Below are positions 32,501 through 44,500 of a stretch of 64,000 bases of DNA, piece by piece (positions within the stretch are counted from its first letter, which is position 1; every line of letters begins with the position of its first letter). The stretch covers positions 24,344,284 to 24,408,283 of the forward strand of contig NC_089830.1 of the NCBI RefSeq assembly GCF_035046505.1, written 5' to 3'. The notes below the pieces were generated by a model. It was not told where the DNA came from. It made no database searches and was given only the letters and a program-made list of their open reading frames with translations. Origin of the DNA: Tiliqua scincoides (Eukaryota > Chordata > Lepidosauria > Squamata > Scincidae). A program made the position numbers and the translations under genes.

Positions 32501-35457
32501 ATCATCTCGAAGTTTGTGCCTGAGGTCTCTTTGTGCTCCTCTGCTTTGTTGCTGAGCGAAGGTGGAAGGGTGGTGACTCTGACCCTCTGGCCTTCTGTGT
32601 CTATGTGACAACTCACCACCTGGTCACTCTTTTTACAGTGAACAATGTTGGCATGACCATTCTTCAGCCACTGTGTTTTCTAGACCTCCCTGACATTGAC
32701 AAGGTGAGTTTGGTCTCAACCAAAGACCGCCTGGCACCTCCCTGCCTGTCATCAGCTACCATCATTTGTTCAATCTCTCCTGCACACAGTTGGTGGTTCA
32801 GTGCATTGTGACATGTTGGCTGTCATCTCTGGGTTGTAATCAACTGAGCATGTAAAGTACAGATACTACAACACTTGTTTGTGGCTCCCCTGTCCACCAC
32901 CCCATATTTCACAGGTCTCAAGCAGGCATGTAATGAGGCTCTTACATGCCCCCGCCCAACACTGGGTCTTTTTAATCACTGACCCTGAGCTGCTGGGTTC
33001 CTCTTCCTAGAGCAAATATCGTGTGGAATTAGGAATTCTAACCTTCTTGGAAACAATGTTCAGAGAGGTTGCCATTCTGTTGCTGCAAATAGGGCCAAAT
33101 GTTAATTTGTACACCTTAACCATGAACAGTACTATGGCTGCAGTCTTATATATACTCACCTGGGAGTAAGTTTCCTGTAGACATGCATAGAGGTTTACTG
33201 AAATCTCGTCCCCTCTGTCTTCCTGGCGTTTCACGGGCTTCTTATTATCAAGGTAGTTGACATTCTACTGTTTTCAGCTTTATTTTTTTGTATTGGAGTT
33301 TATTTTTTGGTCGGAGTTTCCAGATAGGGCTTCTCTAGGCAATTCTCAAGATGATTAGGAAACACATTCTGTGCTATCAGATCTGGCTTTTGGTCTTTGC
33401 CCTCATTTGGATGGGCAAATGGCTGCCTGCGATTGAAGAGGTGAGGCACTGGAAGTGAGAGGCACACAGAAAGAGGCTGTGACTGAGTGGAAGCTTCTTG
33501 TGCCTCTGTCTTGTCTTTGAAACATCCCTCTCTTGCATGGAGGAGCCAATAAACGCCGTAACCAAAGGAGCAGGTTGTTTTAAGGACACTATTTTGATTG
33601 AAAAGTGGACTTTAACGTCAATCAATTTTAAAACAATGTCCCCTTGGCAACTGCTTGTCCTGTGTTGTGGGATTCTTTTCAGCTTGTACAGCCTGAGGAT
33701 GTGGACAGACTCCTTTGGAGTGTGAGGCCATCTGCCTGCCTGCTCGACCCTTGCCCAGCTTGGTTGATAAGAGCTGCCCGGGGTGGACTGGCTGAGTGGA
33801 CAGGGAGGGTGGTCAACTCTTCCTTAATGGAGGGGACGTTACCACTCGCTTTGAAACGGGCGGTGGTTCGCCCCCTCCTGAAGAAGCCCTCCCTGGATTC
33901 CACTGTGTTGGATAACTACCGGCCAGTCTCCAACATCCTGTTTCTGGGCAAGGTAATTGAGCGGGTGGTGGCGTCCCAACTCCAGAGGGTCTTGGATGAA
34001 GCGGATTATCTGGATCCTTTTCAATCTGGCTTCAGGCCGGGCTTTGGGACGGAAACCGCCTTGGTCGCCTTGGTGGATGACCTACGCCGGGGACTGGACA
34101 GGGGGAGTGCGTCCCTGTTGGTTCTGCTGGACCTCTCAGCGGCTTTCGATACCATCGACCATGGTATCCTTCTGGGCCGATTGGCCGAGTTGGGAGCTGG
34201 AGGCACTGTTTTGCGGTGGTTCCGCTCCTACTTGGAGGGTCGGTCCCAGATGGTGGTGCTGGGGGATGCCTGTTCGACACCCTGGCCCTTGAGATGCGGG
34301 GTGCCACAGGGCTCAATTCTGTCCCCCATGCTATTTAACATCTACATGAAACCGCTGGGAGAGGTCATCCGGGGGTTTGGAGTGGGGTGCCATCAATATG
34401 CCGATGACACCCAGCTCTATCTCTCCTTTCCTCCAGACTCCAGGGTGGCGGTTGAGGGCCTGGAGCGCTGTCTGGAGGCAGTGAGGATCTGGATGGGGGC
34501 TAACAAGCTGAAATTAAATCCGGATAAGACAGAGGCTCTCTTGGTTCGGAAATCCTCGATGCAGGTGCTGGACTATCGGCTTGCGCTGAATGGGGTTGCA
34601 CTCCCTCTGAAGGAGCAGGTCCGCAGCTTGGGGGTCCACCTGGACTCGCAGCTGCTCCTGGATTCCCAGGTGGCGGCTGTGGCAAGGGGGGCCTTCGCTC
34701 AGCTTCGGCTGGTGCGCCAGCTGCGGCCGTACTTGGATCGTGCAGACCTGGCCACGGTGATCCATGCCTCGGTGACATCGAGATTAGATTACTGTAACGC
34801 GCTCTATGTGGGGCTGCCCTTGAAGACGGTTCGGAAACTGCAACTAGTGCAGAACGCGGCGGCCCGTGTGGTTACTGGAGGTAGGCGGTTCGACTCTGTC
34901 AGTCCGCTTCTCCAGCGGCTGCACTGGCTGCCCATTCATTTCTGGGCCCAATTCAAGGTGCTGGTATTGACCTTTAAAGCCCTATACTGCTCTGGACCAG
35001 GGTATCTTAGAGATCGCCTGCTCCCGTACAATCCGGCTCGCCCTCTCAGGTCATCAGAGAAGGCCTTTTTACAAGTGCCGCCGCCTAGGGAGGTACGTGG
35101 GGCGGCTGCAAGAAATAGGGCCTTCTCAGTAGTGGCACCAACGCTATGGAACTCCCTTCCCCTTGACTTAAGAATGGCTCCCTCTCTTGAGACCTTTCGG
35201 CAAGGCCTGAAGACCCTTCTGTTTAAACAGGCCTTCTGAGTTCTTGGCCTTTTAACATCTTTTTAACATCTTTTAATATTTTTTTACAGGCCTGATTCTT
35301 TTATGACTTGCTGCTGCTCTATGCTCTTTTTACCTTTTTTTTTTTACTCTGCTGTTTTTAGTATGTGTTAATATGTTTTTATTTGTTTTTAAATTGTTTT
35401 TAATATGTTGTAAGCTGCCTTGAGTCCCTTCGGGGAGAAAGGCGGGGTAAAAATAAA

Positions 35458-35535
<78 letters not shown>

Positions 35536-38500
35536 AAAACAAACATTGAATTCAAGTCTTCAAGACTCAGGCTCTACTTCTGTCAAATTCAGACTGTGGC
35601 CGCTCTTTCTCTCCACCTTTTACTAGCTGAAGTGTCCTGTGATGCTCCAAAGGCTGCGGAGAGATGCCCAGGTGGTATGGAAAGTCGAGGCCCCCTTGGT
35701 CTCTCATCAGCTGCCAGAAGCTTTGTGACAAGACAATAACCAAGACAGTCACACTTCTTTTCCTTCTCTTACAGTATATACCTGACTTGGTGAACTGCAA
35801 TATACTTTCTACATTGAAGGTGGGTGATGTATGGATGAACGGAACATGGAAGGGGAAGGTGCTTGGGCCCCATTTCCCATCACTGACTGTGTGTCACTGC
35901 TCTTGTTCTCCTAGATGACACAGATCATCCTTCCTCAGATGGTTGCCAGGTAGGCGAGGAGGGAATCTGCACCCCTCAGAACCTGCCTATACAGTATTCC
36001 AGAATGACACCTGTGAGGGCTTCTGCTTCCTCCAAGGAAACTGGATTTTGATTGGGGTTGTCAACAGTATAGGAAAAAAGTATCATGAGCAGATGTCAAA
36101 ATTGTTTATTGTATTAGCTAAAAGCCCTCACAATGAGATAAGATAAGATAAAATATATGGATCCAAGTATACATCAAAATAGAAACAATGATAAAATGAT
36201 AAAATGAGGTCAAAATCAAGCACAAAGGCACCTACACCCATCATATTAAGGAATCTCCTTTACAATCTACTGCTGTTTCCCCCAGGTAGTTGGCACAAAT
36301 AGTTCTGGCAGCTTTGGCAAACAGCGCTACGCTATAAGTGATCAATGAGTCACAATGGGAAAGCAACCAACACAATTTCATTTGTGTGTTCTCCCCTTGA
36401 AGGATAGCCAAAATAGGCTCCAAAAATCTTACCCTAGGGTTTTGATAAAGCTAGCAATGAAGCAGGTAATGTACAATATCCTCGATCTGTCCTGCTCCAC
36501 AAATACAAAACCTCAAATGCCTGGGAATGGACATATATCTGCCATCTAGAACTGCCGTTGGCATGGTTTGGAAATGCAGTTCAGTAAACGCCTTTCTCAA
36601 AGAGGCAAAGGTAAGTGAATATAAATATTGCACTCTTGAGTGACTTGGTTTCAGGAAACGATACAGCTGAGAAAAATATGAAGATCTTACTATATCTAAG
36701 TCCTAATCGTTATCCAGTTTGAACATCCATTCCTTCAGCATTTGTTTAATTTCAGAAAAGACAAAAATGTCAGTAGAAAGAGCTTTAGATTTTAAGAGTA
36801 TTTGCACCAAAGTAGCCCAATCTCCTCTTCTCCAATGCTCAGCCAAACAGAGTTTAGGAAGACGATTTTCTGGCATGTTCAAAATTCTCATAATAAGAAA
36901 TTATGGCTACGGCAGCTCTGGCCTTTATAGATACCATACCTGTCTCCATTCTGAGAAATGCTGCCGGAGTAGATGGGGGAACTGCCAAAATGTGCCTCAA
37001 AAATTTATTCTGAGCAACTTCAGGAATGTGTACATTGTTCTGCTTTATACCCCAGATCTCTATACCATATAACATTTGAGAAATTACTCTCCCCGAAAAA
37101 ACCTTTAAAGCTGGAATTACCAAATTACCTCCTCTGGAATGGAAAATTTTTAGTAAGGCATAGCTTGATTTTTGTGCTAATGTTTTAACATTTTGAAGTT
37201 GGGATTTCCAGCTATTTCTTTCGTCAAAGAATACACCCAAATATTTGAAGGCAGGAACCTGTTCAATCTTGTGATCACCCAAAGTCCAACTAAATTTAGG
37301 TGAACACTTGCCAAAAACCACTATTTTAGATTTGGCGTAATTCACCCTCAATTGCTCCGAATCACTAAAATCTTGTAGCTTGTTTAAAATTCTCTTAAGC
37401 CCTTTCCTATTCAAAGATAATAAAACAATGTTGTCCGCATAAATAAGGGTTGCAATCTTAAGGTTTCCAATTGAAGGGGGGAAATGATCTGCATGAGTTA
37501 GAACATTTACAATGTTGTTAATATAAAGGTTGAAAAGAAGTGGGGCCAGCAAGCACCCTTGTCTAACACCTTTGGTAGAACGAATTTCCTCCGTCAATCT
37601 TCCATCTGCACTAATTCTTACCCTCAAGGTAGTATTAGTATATAATTCCTGCATTAAGAGCAGCAGCCTCCTATCAATATTAGTCCCAGCAAGCTTATCC
37701 CATAGACGATCCCTAGGGACTGTATCAAATGCAGAGGAAAAGTCTATAAATGCTGCAAATAGCCATTTGCTTGTATATTTACAGATTAAATGGTGAAGGA
37801 CAAAGATTTGATCCACCGTACTATAGCCTTTCCTAAACCCAGCTTGTTCTTGATGTAAAATATCACTTTCCTCAACCCACTTTACCAACTTCTGAAGGAG
37901 ATAACGACAGTAGATCTTAGAACTAATGTCCAGTAAACTAATTGGGCGATAATTCTGGGGGTTAGAATTATCCCCTTTTTTGTAAACTGGAAAAATAATA
38001 CTCTGCCTCCAGCCTTCCTGGAAAAGGCTTGTAGCATTAATGTAAGTAAATAATTTGGCAAGGAGAGGGGTCCACCATTCAATATTGGTCTTATACGCCT
38101 CGGGAGGAATCATGTCCTCTCCAGGTGCTTTTCCTGTTGCTAGAGCATCTATAAGTTCACCTACTTCCTGTTCTGTGACTGGGGGCCATTCTGGTGTTAA
38201 TGCCAAAAGCGACTGGCTATTGCTAACATTATTTTGCCTGGCATTGGCGTCACTATCAAATATATTACTAAAATATGAACACCATGTGCCGGCAGCAATA
38301 CAGTCATTCATTTTACAACTAAGACCCAAATTGGGAGGTGAAATTAAAGACCAAAACTTTTTTCATTCTTTTCCACGACAGCCTTCCCCAATTCCTTCCA
38401 CTGAGCTGACATATGTGCACTCTTTTTTTGTTTCAGAAGTTCCTTATAAGTTGAACGACATTGGGTCAAAGTATCTAAATCTGAAACTAGCCGAGTTTGT

Positions 38501-41500
38501 CTTGTCTTCCTAATCAATCGAGTCAGACTTTTTTGGCCAATCTACATTCCTTATCAAACCAGCTACCCTGGTAGGGGGCAGAACCAGGTTCCCGTGTCTT
38601 CTGAACTAATAAAGGCCTTAACATTGAAGTAATATAGTTAAGGCTTTCTATAGGATCCATGTCTCCTTTAACAACGTCCCTATGTAAAACCACAAGATTA
38701 GGACTGTTTAATAATTCCTGGATTGATAAATCCATAGTGGGGGACCATTTCAATGGTTTCCCCACAACAATAGTCCTGTCAGCCCAATCAGTGGAAATAA
38801 AAGGCAGCTGAGGGATTTCTGTGGATATAGAGAGACATACAGGTAAATGATCACTATCAGGACGATCTAAGATGTCATAGTTCAGCTTAAAAGATAATAA
38901 CCTGGTGGAACAAAAAATATAATCGATGACACTTGCTGCCCTACTGTTTTTTAAGTAAGTGAAATAACCCTTTGAGTTATCCAAAAAACTGCCATGAAGG
39001 CAAGTTAACTGAAAAGATGACATTAACTCAACTAACCTGCTACCTTGTGTATTAGCCACCTTATCTAAGGAGGAGTGATCAGATAAAAAGACTTCATTAT
39101 GAAGCACAGAGATGGTTCTGGTCCCTGGCACATTGAACCCAAAATGGTTGGTTGGCCACATCACATAGTTTAGAAGCACTGATGTAGCATACTTAGCTAG
39201 AAAGAGACATTTGCTTGTCTCCATTTGCTCTTTTCCAGTCCTTGGGGTCACAGTCTTTCTGGTGCCACAAGGGCTCTTTGATTGCTGTAAAGCAGGGGTG
39301 CTCAGTACGTCGATCGTTATCTACTGGTCGATCTTGAGGCAAAATGAGTCGATCGCGGAGCCCTGTCTCTCCAAACTGGCGCGGGAGAGGCAGCGCTGCT
39401 GAGGTGAGGAACAAGGTGAGCGGCCGTGGCCTCTGCGCAGCCCTCCCCGGGGGCGCCTTGTTAGAGCCTCAGCCGCAGTCCCTGCATCGGGGGCTGCTCT
39501 TGTAATGCGGGGGCATTCTGTGGCAGGACTGCCCTCTGCCTGGCCCCCTTTTGTGGAGGCAGAGAGCAGAGGCAAGGCTGGTCTGAGGAGGGGGGGAGGG
39601 CACCTTATTAGAGCCGAAGCCGCGTCAGGGGCTGCTCTTGGGCTCCACTACTGGGGCTGACTCCTGAGTAGACAGGCAGAGGAGCTCCTCTCAAGCTGCT
39701 CCCCCGTCCATGCATCCCTGGGATGAAGCCCCCTTGACTCTGCTGGGGCTGACTCCTGAGTAGACAGGCAGAGCAGCCACTCTCCTGTCCATGCATCCCT
39801 GGGATGAAGCCCCCTTGACTCTACTGGGGCTGACTCCTGAGTAGACAGGCAGAACAGCCGCTCTCCTGTCCATGCATCCCTGGGATGAAGCCCCCTTGAC
39901 TCTGCTGAGGCTGACTCCTGAGTAGACAGGCAGAGCAGCTGCTCTCCTATCCATGCATCCCTGGGATGAAGCCCCGTTGACTCTACTGGGGCTGACTTAC
40001 CTTTCCCCTGTTTTTGCACTGGTATGTATGGAGATCTGCCCCCCTCCAACTTCCATCTGTTGGTTCTGTGTGCAAGGGGTTTTGCACTGGTCTTACTGTG
40101 ATGTCTATATAGAGATCTTCCCTCCCCCACACCTTTCCCCTGTTTTTGCACTGGTAGGTATGGAGATCTGGCCCCCCCCCACTTGTATTGGAATGGAGGA
40201 AGATCTGGTGAGGAGGTAGATGTGGTGTCAGCAGTGGCCCCTTTAAGGGTCAGGCCTGGGCATCCAGCAGCATGTGCTGCACAGCTGCAGCCACTTGAAG
40301 GCAATAGGGCCCTCAGGGATATAAGAGCACCTGAGGCAGGAAGGGTTTGTGGGTTGTAGAAGGAGTGCAGGTTGACTTTGGAAGCTGACGTTGTGTTGTG
40401 CAATATTGGCTCATGTGGTTATGCAAGGTACACCAACATACATTGTACACATAAATGTTATATGTTATAATGGCGCGAACATTGTAAAAAAACTCTGGTA
40501 GATCTCCGGGCCTTGCTGGGTTTCAAAGTAGCTCTCGAGCCAAAAAAGTGTGAGCACCCCTGCTGTAAAGGCATCCCTGCCTGTTCCCTCTGGAATATTT
40601 TGGAGAATCTTGGTTTGCATTGGATTCCTTGGGGAAGGGCAGATGTTGCTGTAACTCACCAGAATGACTCTCTCTGTAGGAAGAAGGGGATTATCATAAA
40701 CATGTCTTCGTTACTTGCCCGTCGTCCTATCCCCCTGCAACAGATATATGCTGCATCCAAGGTGAGTAGCATGTACACCTCTGTAACCCTATATCTTCAG
40801 GTTCAGGCTGTCAAGAGGACATATTTTTCTGGTGCAGTTCTGTGGCCTGCTGAAGGGAAAGGTGCCAGCTCCCAGTCAGTTGAATCACAGTAATAATAAC
40901 CCCCTTCCAGGGGGTTTCTTCTATCTTTTTCCCCACCATGCCTGCAGCTTCTCTGGAAGGGAAAGAGGTGGCTTGGGTTGGAGGGGCACTTGACTGGTTG
41001 CGCACGAAAAACTTGCTGGTGTGTTCCTAGCTTAAGCAGAAAAAGAGTAAGAACTACAGGAATGAGTGCATTTCTAAGGGGCTACACCTGCCATATGAAA
41101 GGCTGCTCAGGTGTGCCCTGTTTTGAGATGCCCTCCTGCAAGCTGAAGAACTCAAAGGGCTTGAACACAAGATGATACAAGGAGGAGGAGCCATTGACTG
41201 AGCTTTTTCTTCTTCTGTTAAGACGACTGGTGATTTTCTTGTTGTGGCTGATCTTTCCGGATCCTTCCCTTCCCAATAGATGGGGAAGATGTCGCACACA
41301 GGGTGAGAGAGGACTCCAGTGGCATAGCTAAGGATCGTGTAGCCCAGTGCTGAACTCAGAATGCCCTGGTTGTGACGTCACACTTGGCCTTTTAAAAAGG
41401 GTGAAAATGGGGGAAAATCTGCCTCCTCCCCCAGCAGCTCGCTGCCCACTTGCTCTGCTGCCTCCCTCCAGGCTCCCCCCATATCAACAACTTATTGGTT

Positions 41501-44500
41501 CCCTGCTGTATCATAGGAACACGTAATTGGCTCTCAGAATGAACAGTCTCAGTGGCCAGTTTTGAGTTAACCAAACATAGTTTTTGTTACATAATGCAGT
41601 TGTATTTTTATTTTTGTTATTTGGCTATAACTTTTGATATAATAGAGATATTTTGATGCTGTTTGTTTCATTGTATTCTGCATTAAATTCCACATTGAAT
41701 GGTGTATAACATGATGGTGTTATAAAACCAAAGTTTTAACTATTTTGGTCACTAGTGTTCAGCTCAGATTGCTGCCCTCCCTTATGCTTGTGGCCCAGTA
41801 CAATTACTACCCCCTGCACCCCTTAGCGACACTACTGGAGGACCCAGAATGGGTCCTCTTGCTTGTCAGAATGACTCCAAGTCCCTCCTGCTTTTCACAC
41901 GGAAGCCTTCAAGGACAGTAGGGCAGGCATACAATGATTGTGTCTAACATAGGATTGTGTGTTGATGTGTCACCAATACATCCTTTCAGCATGGAAAGTG
42001 CTATAAATCCATTCTTTTCTTTCCTGCTACCACTGTGTGTCCTTCATGACCTTCAAATAATCTACTTTTCACATAAGTGGAACATGCAGCTTGATTGTGC
42101 CCTTGTCAATTGAGACCTTCTTTTGAAGAGGTTGCTACACCTTGAATGCTCACAGAGGTATTTTCACCCTCAGACTCTGACTTTTCTGCCCTTTCAGGTA
42201 TTTATAGATGTCTTCTCCCGAGCATTGGACGGAGAATACCGCTCCAAAGGCATCATTGTGCAGGTACTGTTGATTGAGCCTCCTGTTCTTATCCCAAGCA
42301 ATCAAAGGACAATCGGACTTGTGGCAGACCACTCAACAGGGCAAAATTCTTCCAGTTAAGAAATTAGGATTTGCCTATGGGATGGCATTCTTCCTGGTCA
42401 CGTCCACACTGTAGGTTCCTTCCAGCTGTGGACACCCTGTGCTCCCACCACCTGCAGCGAGGAGAATTAAAACAAAGAGTCCCCTTAATGTGTGATACAG
42501 TACTCTTGTCTAGCAATGTCCTTCCCCACAACCAAGATCAAAGAAGTCCCATTCCACAAGGCCCCTGCAACATTAATTAGTGGCTTCCTCCTCCTTTTTC
42601 ACTTTGTATGTAGCACGGTCAGGAGCACAGTGAAATGTGTCTTACAGCGCAATCTGACCTTGCACTGGAACAGGCAGGCCAGGACAGCTGCGCTGTATCC
42701 AGTGCAAGATTGGGGCCTGAAGTGGCTCAGCTGGAGGTAAAGTGAAACTCCTTCCCTTACCCCCGGGTAAACCACCACAGCCCCAATGGGCCTCCTCGAA
42801 CTTGCACCACCTCTGGAGGTAGCATAAGTTTGAGGAGAGTGTAGTGACTTGAAGCTGCTCCATGCTGCTTGGGGAACGGGGTTGGGATCTGGCATAACAG
42901 CTGGCACCCAGTCTCCTACTCCTCACCTGCCTGCCCCAAGGACCGCCCTCCACCTGTCCTCCCCCCACCCCGGAACACCTCCCTCCCCGCCTCCTCCCTG
43001 CTCACCCCAGACCCCTATGTCGGCTGAGCTTGGCCGATGCAATCATCCCTTTCCAAGTTGGTGTGGAGACAGGATGCAGCCACCATGGACTGGTGTGTGT
43101 CCCTCTGTCGGGGTTCCCCTCCCACAGGTCCCCAGCTTACCCAGGGAGAGGACTTCTGGGTCAGAGGATCAGAGAGGAAGCTGGTGGAGCATGGGGCCAC
43201 CTCCCCACACGCTGCTTGGGCACTCCAGTGGGTGGCAAAGCGCAGCAAAGGAACACTGCGTGCTGAACCCCCCGCTTCTCCCTCCACCTTGGAGGAGGAA
43301 GGGGGGAGACAGGACGCAGGCCATTCGGCTGCTGGGCAGCTGCCTCTCCCCTGCCTCGGGGGAGAAGGGGAGCACTCCTGCCTTGGCGGGCAGGGCACCT
43401 GGCTGTGACATCGGGAGCCCCCAGCTGGACCTCCCGACGTCGTCTGCAGAGCTACAGGACCCAGGTGGGCAGGGCCAGCCCACCCCCCAAAGGCAGAGAC
43501 CAGGGCAGAGGCAGCAGCCTTCCCAGCCATCTCAGGAACAACCCTGACAGCTCCAGGTGAGAGGAGGTGGGAGGGAACCAGAGAGAGGAAGGGGAGGAGT
43601 GCTGGTCATCCCAGGGGAGGGCAGTCCCAGAGACAGGCTCTTTTTGTACCATCCCTGTGAGGGAAAGGGAGGGGCCAAAGCGGAGGGTCTGCCCTACATA
43701 AACCTGGAGGCCAGGGATGACAATGCAGTTGGGAGTTAGAAGAGCAGGCAGGAGGATCTGCTGCTAGCAGCCCCTGCTCCTGACTGACAAATGCTGCCAA
43801 CCCAAAGAGGGGGAACCGGGTGACACAACCCCCCCTTCTTCTGGTGAACTGTTCTGAGGCCTCCACAAGGGGTCCCCCTCGGAAAGGCCAGGCGGGCCCT
43901 CCGCTCCCCTCCCACCACAGGGAGGCCTCACACCCTCCATGGCCCAGCTGACTCCTGAGGAGGTGCAAATTTGCTAAGGGCATGTTTGCAGCCCTCCTGG
44001 ACTGGTGCAAGTCCACGCTGGCCCAAGGTGCAATCAGGATTGCGCCCTTAGTTAAACAACTTTAGTATCCAGGGGCAGGACCGAGGAGAGGAGGAAGCAA
44101 GCTTGTTTTTATTACTTGTTCCCTTCCATTGTTTTATTTTATTTTGTGATAGTGTTGTTTTATTATAAACAGGAAAAATGAAAATAATAATGAAAGGAAG
44201 ACAACAATTAACCCCCCCCCCCACACAGGAATTGCCTAATTAAGAGGCAGCCCATCACTAATTCCCCAGTGATTCTGAACTGGAAGCAACAAAAGGGACA
44301 GAATTGGCAAAGAGGTACCAATGGTAGAGTAACTTCTAAAAACCTGGATTGGCATTTTGCCAGTCCATACACATTTATTGGCAGTCAGAATATGAAGCCT
44401 CCAGATTGTCAAGGTCTGGGAAAAAAAGTACTTGAAGCCTAGACCTCCAGCCTAGAACCTTCTGCCAACTGAACATCAGGCTGCAGTTCCCAGCCCCTGA

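Noticed and set aside
39655-39997. CRISPR-like array
   Set aside because: The repeats are head-to-tail without unique spacers, in vertebrate DNA within a transposon.
39648-40403. 251-residue protein with 27-residue repeats
   Set aside because: It lies wholly within a target-duplicated hAT element and is explained by the 81-bp tandem unit; no gene evidence.
42849-43547. 232-residue Pro/Gly-rich frame
   Set aside because: It lies inside the Harbinger-like element, GC-rich with low-complexity composition; frames are open on both strands.
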